Origin: Gemmatimonadota bacterium
GTDB lineage: Bacteria; Gemmatimonadota; Gemmatimonadetes; Longimicrobiales; Gaopeijiaceae
Assembly (NCBI GenBank): GCA_040882465.1
Contig: JBBEBG010000036.1
Location: 186,001 to 250,000, forward strand
Reading direction: 5' to 3'
DNA: 64,000 nt
Part shown: positions 9,535-17,731 of the stretch, piece by piece
Numbering within the stretch: the first letter of the stretch is position 1
How the letters are laid out: each line of letters opens with the position of its first letter
Translations under genes and position numbers: made by a program
Notes under the pieces: model-generated
What the model saw: the letters and a program-made list of their open reading frames with translations, nothing else
The model's database searches: none
What the model was told of the DNA's origin: nothing

Positions 9535-12135
9535 TCAGCGCGGGACGATCTGCTCGACGGTTCCGTCCCCGTTCAGGATGTAGATCGGCTCGACGACGAC
9601 GTCGTTCAGCGGGATGCGGGTGCCGGGCTCAGCCGCCGCTCCAGGCGCTCCGGGCGCCGGAATGGCGTAGGCGTCGGCGGCTCCGAGGTTCACGCTGTAC
9701 CCGAGGTCTCCGAGCGCCGCAATGGACATTCTGCTGAGGGGCATGAAGGCGCTGTTTTCGATGAATCCGGTCATGACCTCGTGGTCGAAGACCGACTCCC
9801 GCCAGTGGGCGTCGGCCGTTCCCGGAGGGAATTCGTTCGTCTCGACCGGAATGTTCGCGTCGCTCCCACCGAGGGAGTGGTACGCCGCGATTCCACTCGC
9901 ACCGACGAAGCGGGGATTCGATCCTCCCTCGCCGATGAGGAAGTCTCTCGGCGGAAAATCCCAGATCGTCCCGATTCCGATGACGTGCCCGATTTCGTGG
10001 ATGATCAGCCCTCGCATCTTCTCCCCGGCGAAGGTGTCGAGATCCGCCGAATCGAACTGGACCGCCCCGACCCGGGGGAAGGCGGAGGCATCGAAGGGGG
10101 AGCAGGTGCTTGCCCGCGCAAGGATGTTGCCAGATGGGGACGCGCCGTCGATGAAGGCGACGTCCAGGAAGACCGCGAGATCTTCGATCGGCTCGCCGGG
10201 CCGGAGCTTCCCCGCATGTCCCAGGCAGGAACCGAGGATCCCGAGAGCGGGCACGAGGAACGTCCCGAGATCGGAAGTGATCGCGGACTCCCATTTGGCG
10301 ACCGCTTCGTCGAGCTCCCCGCGGACGGCGGGGGAGGGCATCGTCCCGGTCACGTTCACGATCGCGATGTTGTATCCCGAGGGCGGCGCGAAGGAGACGC
10401 TGAGGGCGAAGGCACGGGTCGCCTCGAAGCCTCCGCTCCGAACGCGGAGGGCGAAGTGCGCGGTCCCACTCCCGTCGGGCGTGCCCGCGAGCGTACCATC
10501 GGAAAGGATGGAGATCCCCGAAGGGAGGGAGCCCGCAACGACGTCGAATTCGTACTCCTCGCCGTCCCCCCCCGCGACCGCCACCGGGTAATCGTAGGGC
10601 TCCCCGACGAATCCGACCGGAAGGTACCAGTTCTGGATTTCGACGGGCGTGCCGCTCGGCACGGCCGCCTCGACGAGGATGGAAAACGTGCCGTCATCGA
10701 AGTCGTCGCCGCTCGCGGCCCTCACCGTGAAGGGATAACTCCCCGCGGCAGTCGGCGGTCCCGCAATGAGGCCGGAGCCGGACGACAGAGTCAGCCCGGG
10801 TGGAAGGGCGCCGCCCGTCACGGACCACGCGTAATCCTGAAGCCCGCCCACGGCCGCCAGGGAGTGCGCGTAGAAGGTGCCGACAATCGCTCCGGGGAGG
10901 GCGGACGTGGTGATCGCGACCGGTCCGGGGTGAATGGTCAGCGTGAATTCCCTCGCCACCGTTTGTCCGTCGGCACTCTCGGCCCGAACCGTGAACCGAT
11001 AGGCGTCGGGGTGGGCGGGAATCCCGTGGAGAAGACCCTCATGGCTCTCGAGTGCGAGGCCTGGGGGAAGCGATCCTCCCAGGAGGGTCCATCTGACCGA
11101 GCCGTCCCCTCCCACCGCCTCGAGGAGTTGCTCGTACGGGCTTCCGACCTCACCGTCCGGCAGGAGCTCGGTCGAGATCTGGAGAGGGGAGAAGATCTCG
11201 AGCGAGAGCTCGCGGGTCGCCTCCTGACCGTCTCCGCTCTCCGCGCGAACCGTGAAGCTCGAGCCCCCGAACGAGGGCGCCGTTCCAGCGATCTCGCCAT
11301 GGGGAGCGAGGGCGAGGCCTTCCGGCAGGACACCGGAGACCAGATTCCAGCCGAACTGTCCGTCCCCACCTTCCGCCACGAGGGTGGCGCCGTACGGCTG
11401 GTTCGCGACTCCGGGGGGAAGCGACGCCGTCGTTACGGTAAGGGTCCCCCGGGTCGTGGCGTCAACGGGGTCCGAATACGGAGAACACCCGTGGGGGTTG
11501 CAGGCGCGCACGCGATACCGGTACGTCGTCGCCGGGGAGAGCCCCGCGTCCGAGAATGACCTGGCGCCGGCTGGGAGCTCGGCGACCTCCACGAACTCGG
11601 CAACCCCCACGAATAGGGCGAGGCTCGCTTCCGGCACGGGAGAGCCGCGCTCGACCCGGTATCCCTCCACGTTCTCCGCGTTGTCGTCCCAGGTCAACTC
11701 GATTCGGGTGTTCGAGCCCGGACTCCCGGCGAGGCCCGACGGCGCGGCCGGAGGCTCGTGAATCTCCACCATGAGGGCGATGCTTCCGGTGCGCCCCCCG
11801 GCGGAAGCTGTGATCAGGGCGGGGCCTTCGCTGATTCCCGTCACGACGCCCCCCGGTGAGACCTGCGCCACTTCTTCCTGGAAGCTCTTCCAGATCACGG
11901 TGGACAGGGGAAGCAAGTCGCCGAGGGCGTTCCTCGGTTGGGCCTCGAGCTGCAGGGTGCCTCCGACCGGAACGACGGGGGGGCCGTCGGCGAGGATCGC
12001 AATGGAGGCGACCGCGCCGGGATCCGGATCGGTGGGCCCGCGTTCAGCGAGGCAGGAAGTCGCGAGGACGGTCGCCGCCATCGCCGGGACGGCTGCGAGC
12101 CAACGGTCGAATCGCACGAACGGCGATCTCCTCAT
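9535..12135 (-). CDS. Ig-like/Fn3 lipoprotein with leishmanolysin-like zinc metalloprotease domain
   Basis: This is a surface or periplasmic protein of 866 residues with a lipobox (LATSC, Cys28). In order it has a BIG2-type Ig domain (about 40-120) and an Fn3 domain (about 130-225). Four tandem putative-Ig (He_PIG-like) units of roughly 85-90 residues (about 240-590) follow, each with G.LP.G..L and FTVRA-type strands. A C-terminal protease domain ends it. The zinc motif HEIGHVIGIG starts at residue 713 (9999-9985), followed by GTIWDF, a later His (ADAHWRESVF) and a Met-turn-like MSIAALGDLGY. This matches the M8 leishmanolysin-like pattern. The likely role is a secreted peptidase held at the envelope; substrate is unknown. 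It is followed 33 bases later by radC. The ATG at 12135 is chosen over a GTG three bases upstream. Confidence 0.85.
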   Translation of the reverse strand: MRRSPFVRFDRWLAAVPAMAATVLATSCLAERGPTDPDPGAVASIAILADGPPVVPVGGTLQLEAQPRNALGDLLPLSTVIWKSFQEEVAQVSPGGVVTGISEGPALITASAGGRTGSIALMVEIHEPPAAPSGLAGSPGSNTRIELTWDDNAENVEGYRVERGSPVPEASLALFVGVAEFVEVAELPAGARSFSDAGLSPATTYRYRVRACNPHGCSPYSDPVDATTRGTLTVTTASLPPGVANQPYGATLVAEGGDGQFGWNLVSGVLPEGLALAPHGEIAGTAPSFGGSSFTVRAESGDGQEATRELSLEIFSPLQISTELLPDGEVGSPYEQLLEAVGGDGSVRWTLLGGSLPPGLALESHEGLLHGIPAHPDAYRFTVRAESADGQTVAREFTLTIHPGPVAITTSALPGAIVGTFYAHSLAAVGGLQDYAWSVTGGALPPGLTLSSGSGLIAGPPTAAGSYPFTVRAASGDDFDDGTFSILVEAAVPSGTPVEIQNWYLPVGFVGEPYDYPVAVAGGDGEEYEFDVVAGSLPSGISILSDGTLAGTPDGSGTAHFALRVRSGGFEATRAFALSVSFAPPSGYNIAIVNVTGTMPSPAVRGELDEAVAKWESAITSDLGTFLVPALGILGSCLGHAGKLRPGEPIEDLAVFLDVAFIDGASPSGNILARASTCSPFDASAFPRVGAVQFDSADLDTFAGEKMRGLIIHEIGHVIGIGTIWDFPPRDFLIGEGGSNPRFVGASGIAAYHSLGGSDANIPVETNEFPPGTADAHWRESVFDHEVMTGFIENSAFMPLSRMSIAALGDLGYSVNLGAADAYAIPAPGAPGAAAEPGTRIPLNDVVVEPIYILNGDGTVEQIVPR

Positions 12136-12306
12136 CACGACGGGGAGCGCATGCCCGTCCCGTGGGGAGGGACGCCAGGACCTCGGGTCCGAGGCGCCAC
12201 GCTCACGGGAACTCTTTTACCTTCGAGTTTTCTCCCGGATTGCGAAAGGGGTGAATGGCCCGGACGTGGGCCGAATCGGTGAGGCGCGGGCGCCACAGTT
12301 TCCGGC

Positions 12307-15300
12307 TCAGGCGCCGTCTTCCAGAATTCCCTCGCGGACGAGATCGCCGAGCTGGACCCTCGACTCCACCTCCATTTTCTTGAAGATGGCCGACAGGTGA
12401 GTGCCGACCGTTCGCGGTGAGATCCCGAGCTCCCGGGCGATGGACTTGTTCGACTTTCGCTCTCCCACGAAGCGGGCGATCTCCGCCTCGCGCGCCGTCA
12501 GGACTCCGGATCCCGGCGAACCCGACGACCGGGTCGGCGGGCGAGCGCCGACCTCGCGGAACTGTTCTCTCGCTTTCTCCAGCTCCGGTGCGGCTCCGAG
12601 ACCGGCCAGGATATCGTGTACCCGGCGGAGCTCGCGGACCGCGGCCTCGCGGTCACCCAGCTCCGCGAGCCGGCCGGCCAGCTGGCGGCGGAGGCGGGCC
12701 GCGTCGGGGAGGAGACCCATCCCCTCCAGCCCTTCGGCCCCTCGTTCCATCGCCCGTGCGCCCCCCGCGAGGTCCCCCCGAAGCCAGGTCACCAGCGCGT
12801 GGCAGATCTCGGCCCAGGCGAGCCCCAAGGGGTTCTCGAAGCGCTCGGCATCTGCGCGAAGACGGTGCGCAACCCGTTCCGCGCGCTCCAGATCGCGAAG
12901 GTGAAGCGAGGCCTCCGCGATGGTCGGAAGAAGCCGCAGGATCGCCCAGGCCGTGTAACCGCTCCGGTCCACTAGTGCCAGTCCAATCTCACCCTCTCGG
13001 ATCGCCTCCCGGAACTCTCCTCTCGCCAGGTGGAGGGCCGCCAGCCCCGATTGCACGAGGATGGCGGTGTGCGTCGTCGCGGGGCCGGCATCCTCCTGGA
13101 GTCCGGCCAATGCCCTGGCTTCGGCGATCTCAAGATCGGCCGTGTCCAGGTCCCCGGTTCCCAGATGGAGAATCCCGGAGAGGACGAGGAGTCGGGGGAG
13201 GCTGAGCCCTTGATTCAACTCCCGCGCCATCCGAATCGCCTCGGCGGCGAGGTTCGCGCCCCGGTCCCACTGGCCCAGTCGCGCGGCGTAATCTATTTCG
13301 ACCTCGGACAGGCGAAGCTGTAGGTGGGGAGAGCCCAAGCGGTCGGCGAGCTCGGCCCCGAGGTCCAGGTGCCGCCGCGTCTCGCGCGGGTGGCCGGTGA
13401 GTCCTTCCAGCACCGCCATCGCCCAATGTGCGGCGAGCTGTCCCGCCCGGTCGCCCGCTTCCTCGGCGAGGGCGAGGGCGGCCCGCCCATGTTCGCGCGC
13501 CTCCTTGGTCGGACCCGACCATGTATGGAGAAGGATCAGATTCATGTGGGCCGACACCCGGATCCCGACATCCCCGGTTTCGCCCCCCAAGCGGAGCGCC
13601 TCCGTGGCCTCCTCGTGCGCTTCCACCGGACGCGCCGTTTCCTGGAAACATGCGCTCCTGGCGAGCCTGAGCCGCGCCTCCATCTCCCGGCTCCCCGCGG
13701 CCCGGGCCTCGTTGAGCCCTCGATGCAGGTGCTGGAGGGCCTCTTGGGGACTTCCGCCCCAAAAAGCGGCCAGCCCGAGCCTCCGGTCCACGGCGGCGAG
13801 CCGTTCGTGCTCGCCGGTGGCCGCGATCGCCTCTCTCAGGGCGAGAAGGTGGCGGGCCGCCTCGGCGTTTTTCCCCCGTCTCTGCTGAGCGCGCGCCAGA
13901 TCCTCCAGGAGACGAGCCCGCTCGGCTACCATATCCCCCGGGGCGCCGACCGGGAGCGCGGCAAAGGCGCGCTCGAGATAACGAACGGCCTCGCGATCGG
14001 CGTGGGCCTCGAGAGCCTGACGCCCGGCGGCCCCCAGGTAGAGGGCCGTTCGCACTCGATCCACCTCATCCCCCGCGTGCATCAGATGCTCGGCCAGCGC
14101 CACCGCGTGGTCGATGGCCCGATCTCCGTAGAGCGACTCGAGAGCCGCCGCCAACTTTCCGTGCATCCCGCGCGCGCGCGCCGCCCCGATCTCAGCGTAG
14201 ACAACCTCTCGGACAACAGGGTGGGTGAAAGCGTAGAGCAGATCGGTCCCCTCCATCTCTTCGACCAGAACCGAGGCCGACGTCAGCTCTTCGAGCGCCG
14301 CGATAAGGACCGCTTCCGGCACGGGCACGGCGCGGGCGAGGAGCTCGAACTTCGTTCGGACCCCGGCAACGGCTACCGTGTCGGCGACGACCCGGACCGT
14401 CGGAGAGAGGGGGCGCAAGCGATCGAGGATGAGGTCCCGAACCGATCCGGGCGGTGTGACTTCGTCGAGACTCCAACCGAGCCAACGTCCCGCGTCGCGC
14501 CGAATCCGGCCCGCCGAGACGAGTTGCCCCAGCACTTCCGTCACGAAGAGTGGGTTCCCCCCCGTCCAGCGCGCCAGCTTCTGGGTGAAAGGGCGAACCA
14601 CGTCGGGTGCCACGCCGAAGCCGCGGCTCACAAGCTCCTCGATGGCGGACGCGTCCAGCGGCTGGAGCATACGGACCTCGAGCCGCTTCCCCTCGGCGAG
14701 CGAACGGGCGGCCTCGAGGACGGCGGGGCCGCTCGGCGCCCCCTGAGGATCGAGGGTGACCAACGTCATCAAGGGGATGTCGAGGTCCTGGCGGATCAGG
14801 AAATGGAGCAGCTCGAGCGACGAGGGATCGGCCCATTCGACATCCTCCAGCACCAGCAGGAGAGGTCTATCGCGTCGAAGGCGATCGAGGAAGGGTGGAA
14901 AGTTCCAAAGGAGTCGGTTCCGGAGGTCGGGAATCGCGTCCGCCGTCCCCGCGGCGGCTGCGTCGGCCGAAACCGCGAGGGATGGGCAAACGAACTGGAA
15001 TTCGGGCGCACCCCGCGTGAAGCTCAGAAGCGCCGCGGGGTCCTGGTCTCGGGAGAGCGGGTCGAGGAGGTCACAAAAGAGCGAATAGGGTACTCCCGTC
15101 TCCATCGCATAGGCCGCGGCCGACACGGCGAGGAAGCCACGGCGCTCGGCTTCCTCCCGGATCGCCGCCGCCAGACGGCTCTTCCCCATTCCCTGGGGGG
15201 CGCAAAGGAGGACCGACGCGCTTTTCCCCGCGGTGGCGCGGTCGAGCGCGCCGAGGAGGAGAGCGTACTCTTCCGGCCTCCCACACAGGGGGAGTCGTTC

Positions 15301-15327
15301 CGGAATCGAAGGACGGGTAGCTTGCAT
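12307..15327 (-). CDS. Large ATP-binding LuxR-family transcriptional regulator (LAL type)
   Basis: This 1006-residue regulator has an N-terminal AAA/STAND ATPase (Walker A APQGMGKS, residues 43-50; Walker B region LLLVLEDVEWAD near 160). A long helical TPR-like region (about 400-920) follows, then a C-terminal LuxR helix-turn-helix (about 940-1000, LTAREAEIARFVGE then NKSIARELGISPRTVGTHLS). The order matches MalT/LAL activators, which bind a ligand in the helical part and activate nearby promoters using ATP. It lies 105 bases downstream of the acyl carrier protein gene on the same strand, so it may control or belong to the membrane protein-radical SAM-ACP set. The ligand is unknown. Confidence 0.92.
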   Translation of the reverse strand: MQATRPSIPERLPLCGRPEEYALLLGALDRATAGKSASVLLCAPQGMGKSRLAAAIREEAERRGFLAVSAAAYAMETGVPYSLFCDLLDPLSRDQDPAALLSFTRGAPEFQFVCPSLAVSADAAAAGTADAIPDLRNRLLWNFPPFLDRLRRDRPLLLVLEDVEWADPSSLELLHFLIRQDLDIPLMTLVTLDPQGAPSGPAVLEAARSLAEGKRLEVRMLQPLDASAIEELVSRGFGVAPDVVRPFTQKLARWTGGNPLFVTEVLGQLVSAGRIRRDAGRWLGWSLDEVTPPGSVRDLILDRLRPLSPTVRVVADTVAVAGVRTKFELLARAVPVPEAVLIAALEELTSASVLVEEMEGTDLLYAFTHPVVREVVYAEIGAARARGMHGKLAAALESLYGDRAIDHAVALAEHLMHAGDEVDRVRTALYLGAAGRQALEAHADREAVRYLERAFAALPVGAPGDMVAERARLLEDLARAQQRRGKNAEAARHLLALREAIAATGEHERLAAVDRRLGLAAFWGGSPQEALQHLHRGLNEARAAGSREMEARLRLARSACFQETARPVEAHEEATEALRLGGETGDVGIRVSAHMNLILLHTWSGPTKEAREHGRAALALAEEAGDRAGQLAAHWAMAVLEGLTGHPRETRRHLDLGAELADRLGSPHLQLRLSEVEIDYAARLGQWDRGANLAAEAIRMARELNQGLSLPRLLVLSGILHLGTGDLDTADLEIAEARALAGLQEDAGPATTHTAILVQSGLAALHLARGEFREAIREGEIGLALVDRSGYTAWAILRLLPTIAEASLHLRDLERAERVAHRLRADAERFENPLGLAWAEICHALVTWLRGDLAGGARAMERGAEGLEGMGLLPDAARLRRQLAGRLAELGDREAAVRELRRVHDILAGLGAAPELEKAREQFREVGARPPTRSSGSPGSGVLTAREAEIARFVGERKSNKSIARELGISPRTVGTHLSAIFKKMEVESRVQLGDLVREGILEDGA

Positions 15328-15432
15328 CAGTCACGGAGCCTCATGCGGACCTTCGCGTCCGGAGGGAGATCGCCCACGGGCTGCGGCGGACGGGGGAATC
15401 ATAGGCCTCTCTTCCCAGGCGGGCCACAAAGT

Positions 15433-15675
15433 TCAATCGCCTCGCTGGACCTGCGCCAGGAAGTCGCGCAGAGTGCGGAGACGGTCCATCTCCCCGTCGG
15501 GAATCCGGACGTCGTACGCTTCTTCGACCTCGGCGACGACCTGGAGGAGCGACAAGGAGTCCAGACCGACGGCCCGAGCGAGGTCCTCGTCCGGTCCGAA
15601 GGCATCCGGAGCCCGCGCGGTGACGCGACCGATCACGGCGCGCACGTAGGCTTCGGCCTCGCTCGCGGGCCTCAT
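15433..15675 (-). CDS. Acyl carrier protein
   Basis: This 80-residue acidic carrier protein has the phosphopantetheine attachment motif GLDSLSLLQ; Ser40 is the modified residue. Helix III (EEAYDVRIPDGEM) has the usual spacing. The ATG at 15675 overlaps the radical SAM stop as ATGA, which fixes the start even though the frame is open further upstream. It is a dedicated ACP: no ketosynthase or other fatty-acid gene is next to it. Its partner is most likely the coupled radical SAM protein, which would then act on a carrier-bound substrate. That is an inference from translation coupling. Confidence 0.88.
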   Translation of the reverse strand: MRPASEAEAYVRAVIGRVTARAPDAFGPDEDLARAVGLDSLSLLQVVAEVEEAYDVRIPDGEMDRLRTLRDFLAQVQRGD

Positions 15676-16991
15676 CCGACGAGCGCCTCGGATGGATTCA
15701 ACCGCTTCACAAGCTCGATATAATGGCGCCTCCTCCGGTTCGTCGCTTCGTCCGAGTAGAGCTCCCGGAAGAGCCATCGGACTCCCGACTCGAGCTCGTC
15801 CACCGTCATCTGCATCGGGACGTGATTTACGTCGAAGAGGGTGCACCGATCCCAGAAGCGCTCCTGGAGCAGCCGCCCCTCCTCCTTCAGGCGATCATGG
15901 AGGCGGGTTCCGGGAAATGGCGTGAGAACGGTGACCTGGACTTCGATCAGCCCCGATTCCCGAACGAAGTCCCGCACCTGCTCGAAGATCTCCGGCGTAT
16001 CGGCGTCGAGACCCACGATGAAGCACCCGTTCACGGTGACGCCGGCGCCCTGGAGGGTGTCTATCGTCCTGAGGTAGTCCCCCCGCCGCCTCGCTTTCCA
16101 GTTCGACCGATCTATTCCCGCCAGGCTCTTCGCCTGCGGGCTTTCGAAGCCGATCAGGACCTGCGAGCAGCCGGCCTCGTATAACAGGCGCGGAAGTCCC
16201 GGATGCGCCGCAACGCGGACGTCGGTCTCGGTGAACCATCGCAAGTCGTACTTCGCGAGCATCCGGAGGAAACGCTCGGACCACTCCCGATTCACGAAGG
16301 TGTTGTCGTCGGCGAGCTCCAGAAACGGACGGTCGAAGAGGGAGGCGACCCGGGCCACCTCCCGCTCGACGTCCGCCACCCGCTTCTGCTCGAAACGTGG
16401 CGTGAAGATTTTCGATGCTGCACAAAAGTCGCAATCCAGGGGACATCCTCGCGACGTCTGAATCGTGATCCGATTGTATGGCCGCCCGACGAGTAGTTCG
16501 AAGCGGGGCATCACCGGAGTCCCGCGGCTGTAGAAATTCCGATTGCTTCCGCGATAGAGGGGGCGCAACTCTCCTCGGACGAAGTCCTCGAGGAAGGTGG
16601 ACCAGACCTCCTCGGCTCCCCCGCAGACAACGGCATCCGCGTGCTCCAGCGCTTCGTCCGGAAGCAACGAAGCGTGCGTTCCACCCATGACGACTGTCGT
16701 GCCGCGCTCTCGATAACGATCGGCCAGGGCATACGCTTCGTAGGCTTGGGCGCTGAAGGTCGAGATCCCGACCAGGTCGAAGTCCGGAAGTGTGCCGGGA
16801 ACGGCATCCACCTCCAGATAGGCGACCTCGTGCTCCGGTGGCGTCAGCGCGGCCACGACGAGGAGACCGAGGGACGGGAGGGACGCGATCACCTTTCCCC
16901 GGTTCACGAATCCCGGAAGGGTGACCCCGAGCTCGACGAGCTCGCGGCTGCGCACGCGCACCCCCGACATCGCGATGAGCCCGATCTTCAT
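15672..16991 (-). CDS. B12-binding-type radical SAM enzyme
   Basis: The protein has 439 residues. The N-terminal half (about 1-150) has a Rossmann-like cobalamin-binding fold (LVGISTFSAQAYEAY, VVMGGTHASLLPDEAL, CGGAEEVW), although the DxHxxG base-off motif is not evident. The radical SAM core has the iron-sulfur triad C183-x3-C187-x2-C190 within SRGCPLDCDFC. Later elements include FLELADDNTFVNREW and QVLIGFESP. Family members (HpnP, BchE, TsrM-like) carry out methylations or ring-forming reactions. The exact reaction cannot be read here. It is coupled by ATGA to the membrane protein upstream and to the ACP downstream. Confidence 0.88.
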   Translation of the reverse strand: MKIGLIAMSGVRVRSRELVELGVTLPGFVNRGKVIASLPSLGLLVVAALTPPEHEVAYLEVDAVPGTLPDFDLVGISTFSAQAYEAYALADRYRERGTTVVMGGTHASLLPDEALEHADAVVCGGAEEVWSTFLEDFVRGELRPLYRGSNRNFYSRGTPVMPRFELLVGRPYNRITIQTSRGCPLDCDFCAASKIFTPRFEQKRVADVEREVARVASLFDRPFLELADDNTFVNREWSERFLRMLAKYDLRWFTETDVRVAAHPGLPRLLYEAGCSQVLIGFESPQAKSLAGIDRSNWKARRRGDYLRTIDTLQGAGVTVNGCFIVGLDADTPEIFEQVRDFVRESGLIEVQVTVLTPFPGTRLHDRLKEEGRLLQERFWDRCTLFDVNHVPMQMTVDELESGVRWLFRELYSDEATNRRRRHYIELVKRLNPSEALVG

Positions 16992-17425
16992 GCCGGTCTC
17001 CGTTCACGCACCAGTCCGGCACAGATCAGAGCCACGGCCACGAAGGTCGCCGTCGCCGGAAGCGGGAGGAGATACTTCCACGGCTCGTGGAAGGCGGCGG
17101 CCGTGAGGATCGCCGGCATGAGCGTCGCCCCACAGATCAGGCTCGCTGAGGCCACCTTCTTTCCCGTTCGGCCGAGGGCCAATCCGGGAAGCTCGTGCCC
17201 GAAGAAGATGTTCGTGAGGCCGAGCGCCATCGCGGCGATGTGCCCCAGGCGAAGGAGCCGCCGGGGAAGTCCGTCGTATTCCGCGAATCGCGCGGGGGCG
17301 GGGGCCGGGCCGTCGAAGGCCCAGAGGCCGAGGACCATCCCTCCCGCGATCCCGGCGAGAAAAAGAGACCAGCCGACGAGCCGGTTCCGCCGGGCGATCG
17401 GGTCGGTCGAATTGGGGTCGTCCAT
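16988..17425 (-). CDS. Small multi-pass membrane protein of unknown function
   Basis: From ATG 17425 (GGGAGG four bases upstream) this is 145 residues with four likely membrane segments, about 18-36, 57-77, 85-105 and 118-138. Histidines occur at the edges or within helices (RLGHIAAMALGL, FFGHELPG, AAFHEPWKY), which could bind haem or metal. I do not recognise a family. A longer frame to 17620 is arginine and proline-rich and rejected. Its stop overlaps the start of the radical SAM gene (ATGA), so the two are made together. It may anchor or supply the radical SAM/ACP pair at the membrane, which is inference. Confidence 0.7.
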   Translation of the reverse strand: MDDPNSTDPIARRNRLVGWSLFLAGIAGGMVLGLWAFDGPAPAPARFAEYDGLPRRLLRLGHIAAMALGLTNIFFGHELPGLALGRTGKKVASASLICGATLMPAILTAAAFHEPWKYLLPLPATATFVAVALICAGLVRERRPA

Positions 17426-17485
17426 GCGCCCTCCCATGCGAAGGTGTACGCCTGGAAAGTTGCGGGGTGGCCCAGCCGCGCCCCA

Positions 17486-17501
17486 TACGTCGCATGACGT
17501 A
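17486..17501. repeat. Palindrome TACGTC-GCAT-GACGTA, possible operator
   Basis: Six-base arms at 17486-17491 and 17496-17501 surround a four-base centre. The palindrome lies in the 306-bp divergent region between the membrane protein (minus) and the flavoenzyme (plus), a plausible place for a regulator to act on both. No regulator is assigned. Confidence 0.3.
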
Positions 17502-17627
17502 GGGAGAGCCACACTTTGACGGAGACGGACAGTCGGCCGAGGGCCGGGCCGGACCCCCGGCCGGGCCTGCGCCTGGGGCCTTTCCCCTGGGTCGCCCTTT
17601 CTCGTTTTTGCGGGGTACAACCTTTCG

Positions 17628-17657
17628 TTGACCGGACTTGGAGGGGCAATGTATGTT
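17628..17657 (+). promoter_or_regulatory. Sigma70-like promoter candidate for the amine oxidase gene
   Basis: TTGACC at 17628-17633 and TATGTT at 17652-17657 are 18 bases apart. Transcription would begin about 70 bases before the ATG at 17732. The rest of the 306-bp gap (17426-17731) holds the palindrome at 17486 and nothing else I can name. Confidence 0.4.
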
Positions 17658-17731
17658 CCCCCACGCGCACTCCCCCATCTGACCCCGCCGCCCTCGGTGG
17701 CCGGGGTGGCGTTCCCACTCAGGAGCCAGTT

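Noticed and set aside
9211-11559. 782-codon plus-strand open frame
   Set aside because: Antisense to the metalloprotease lipoprotein and radC; no motif.
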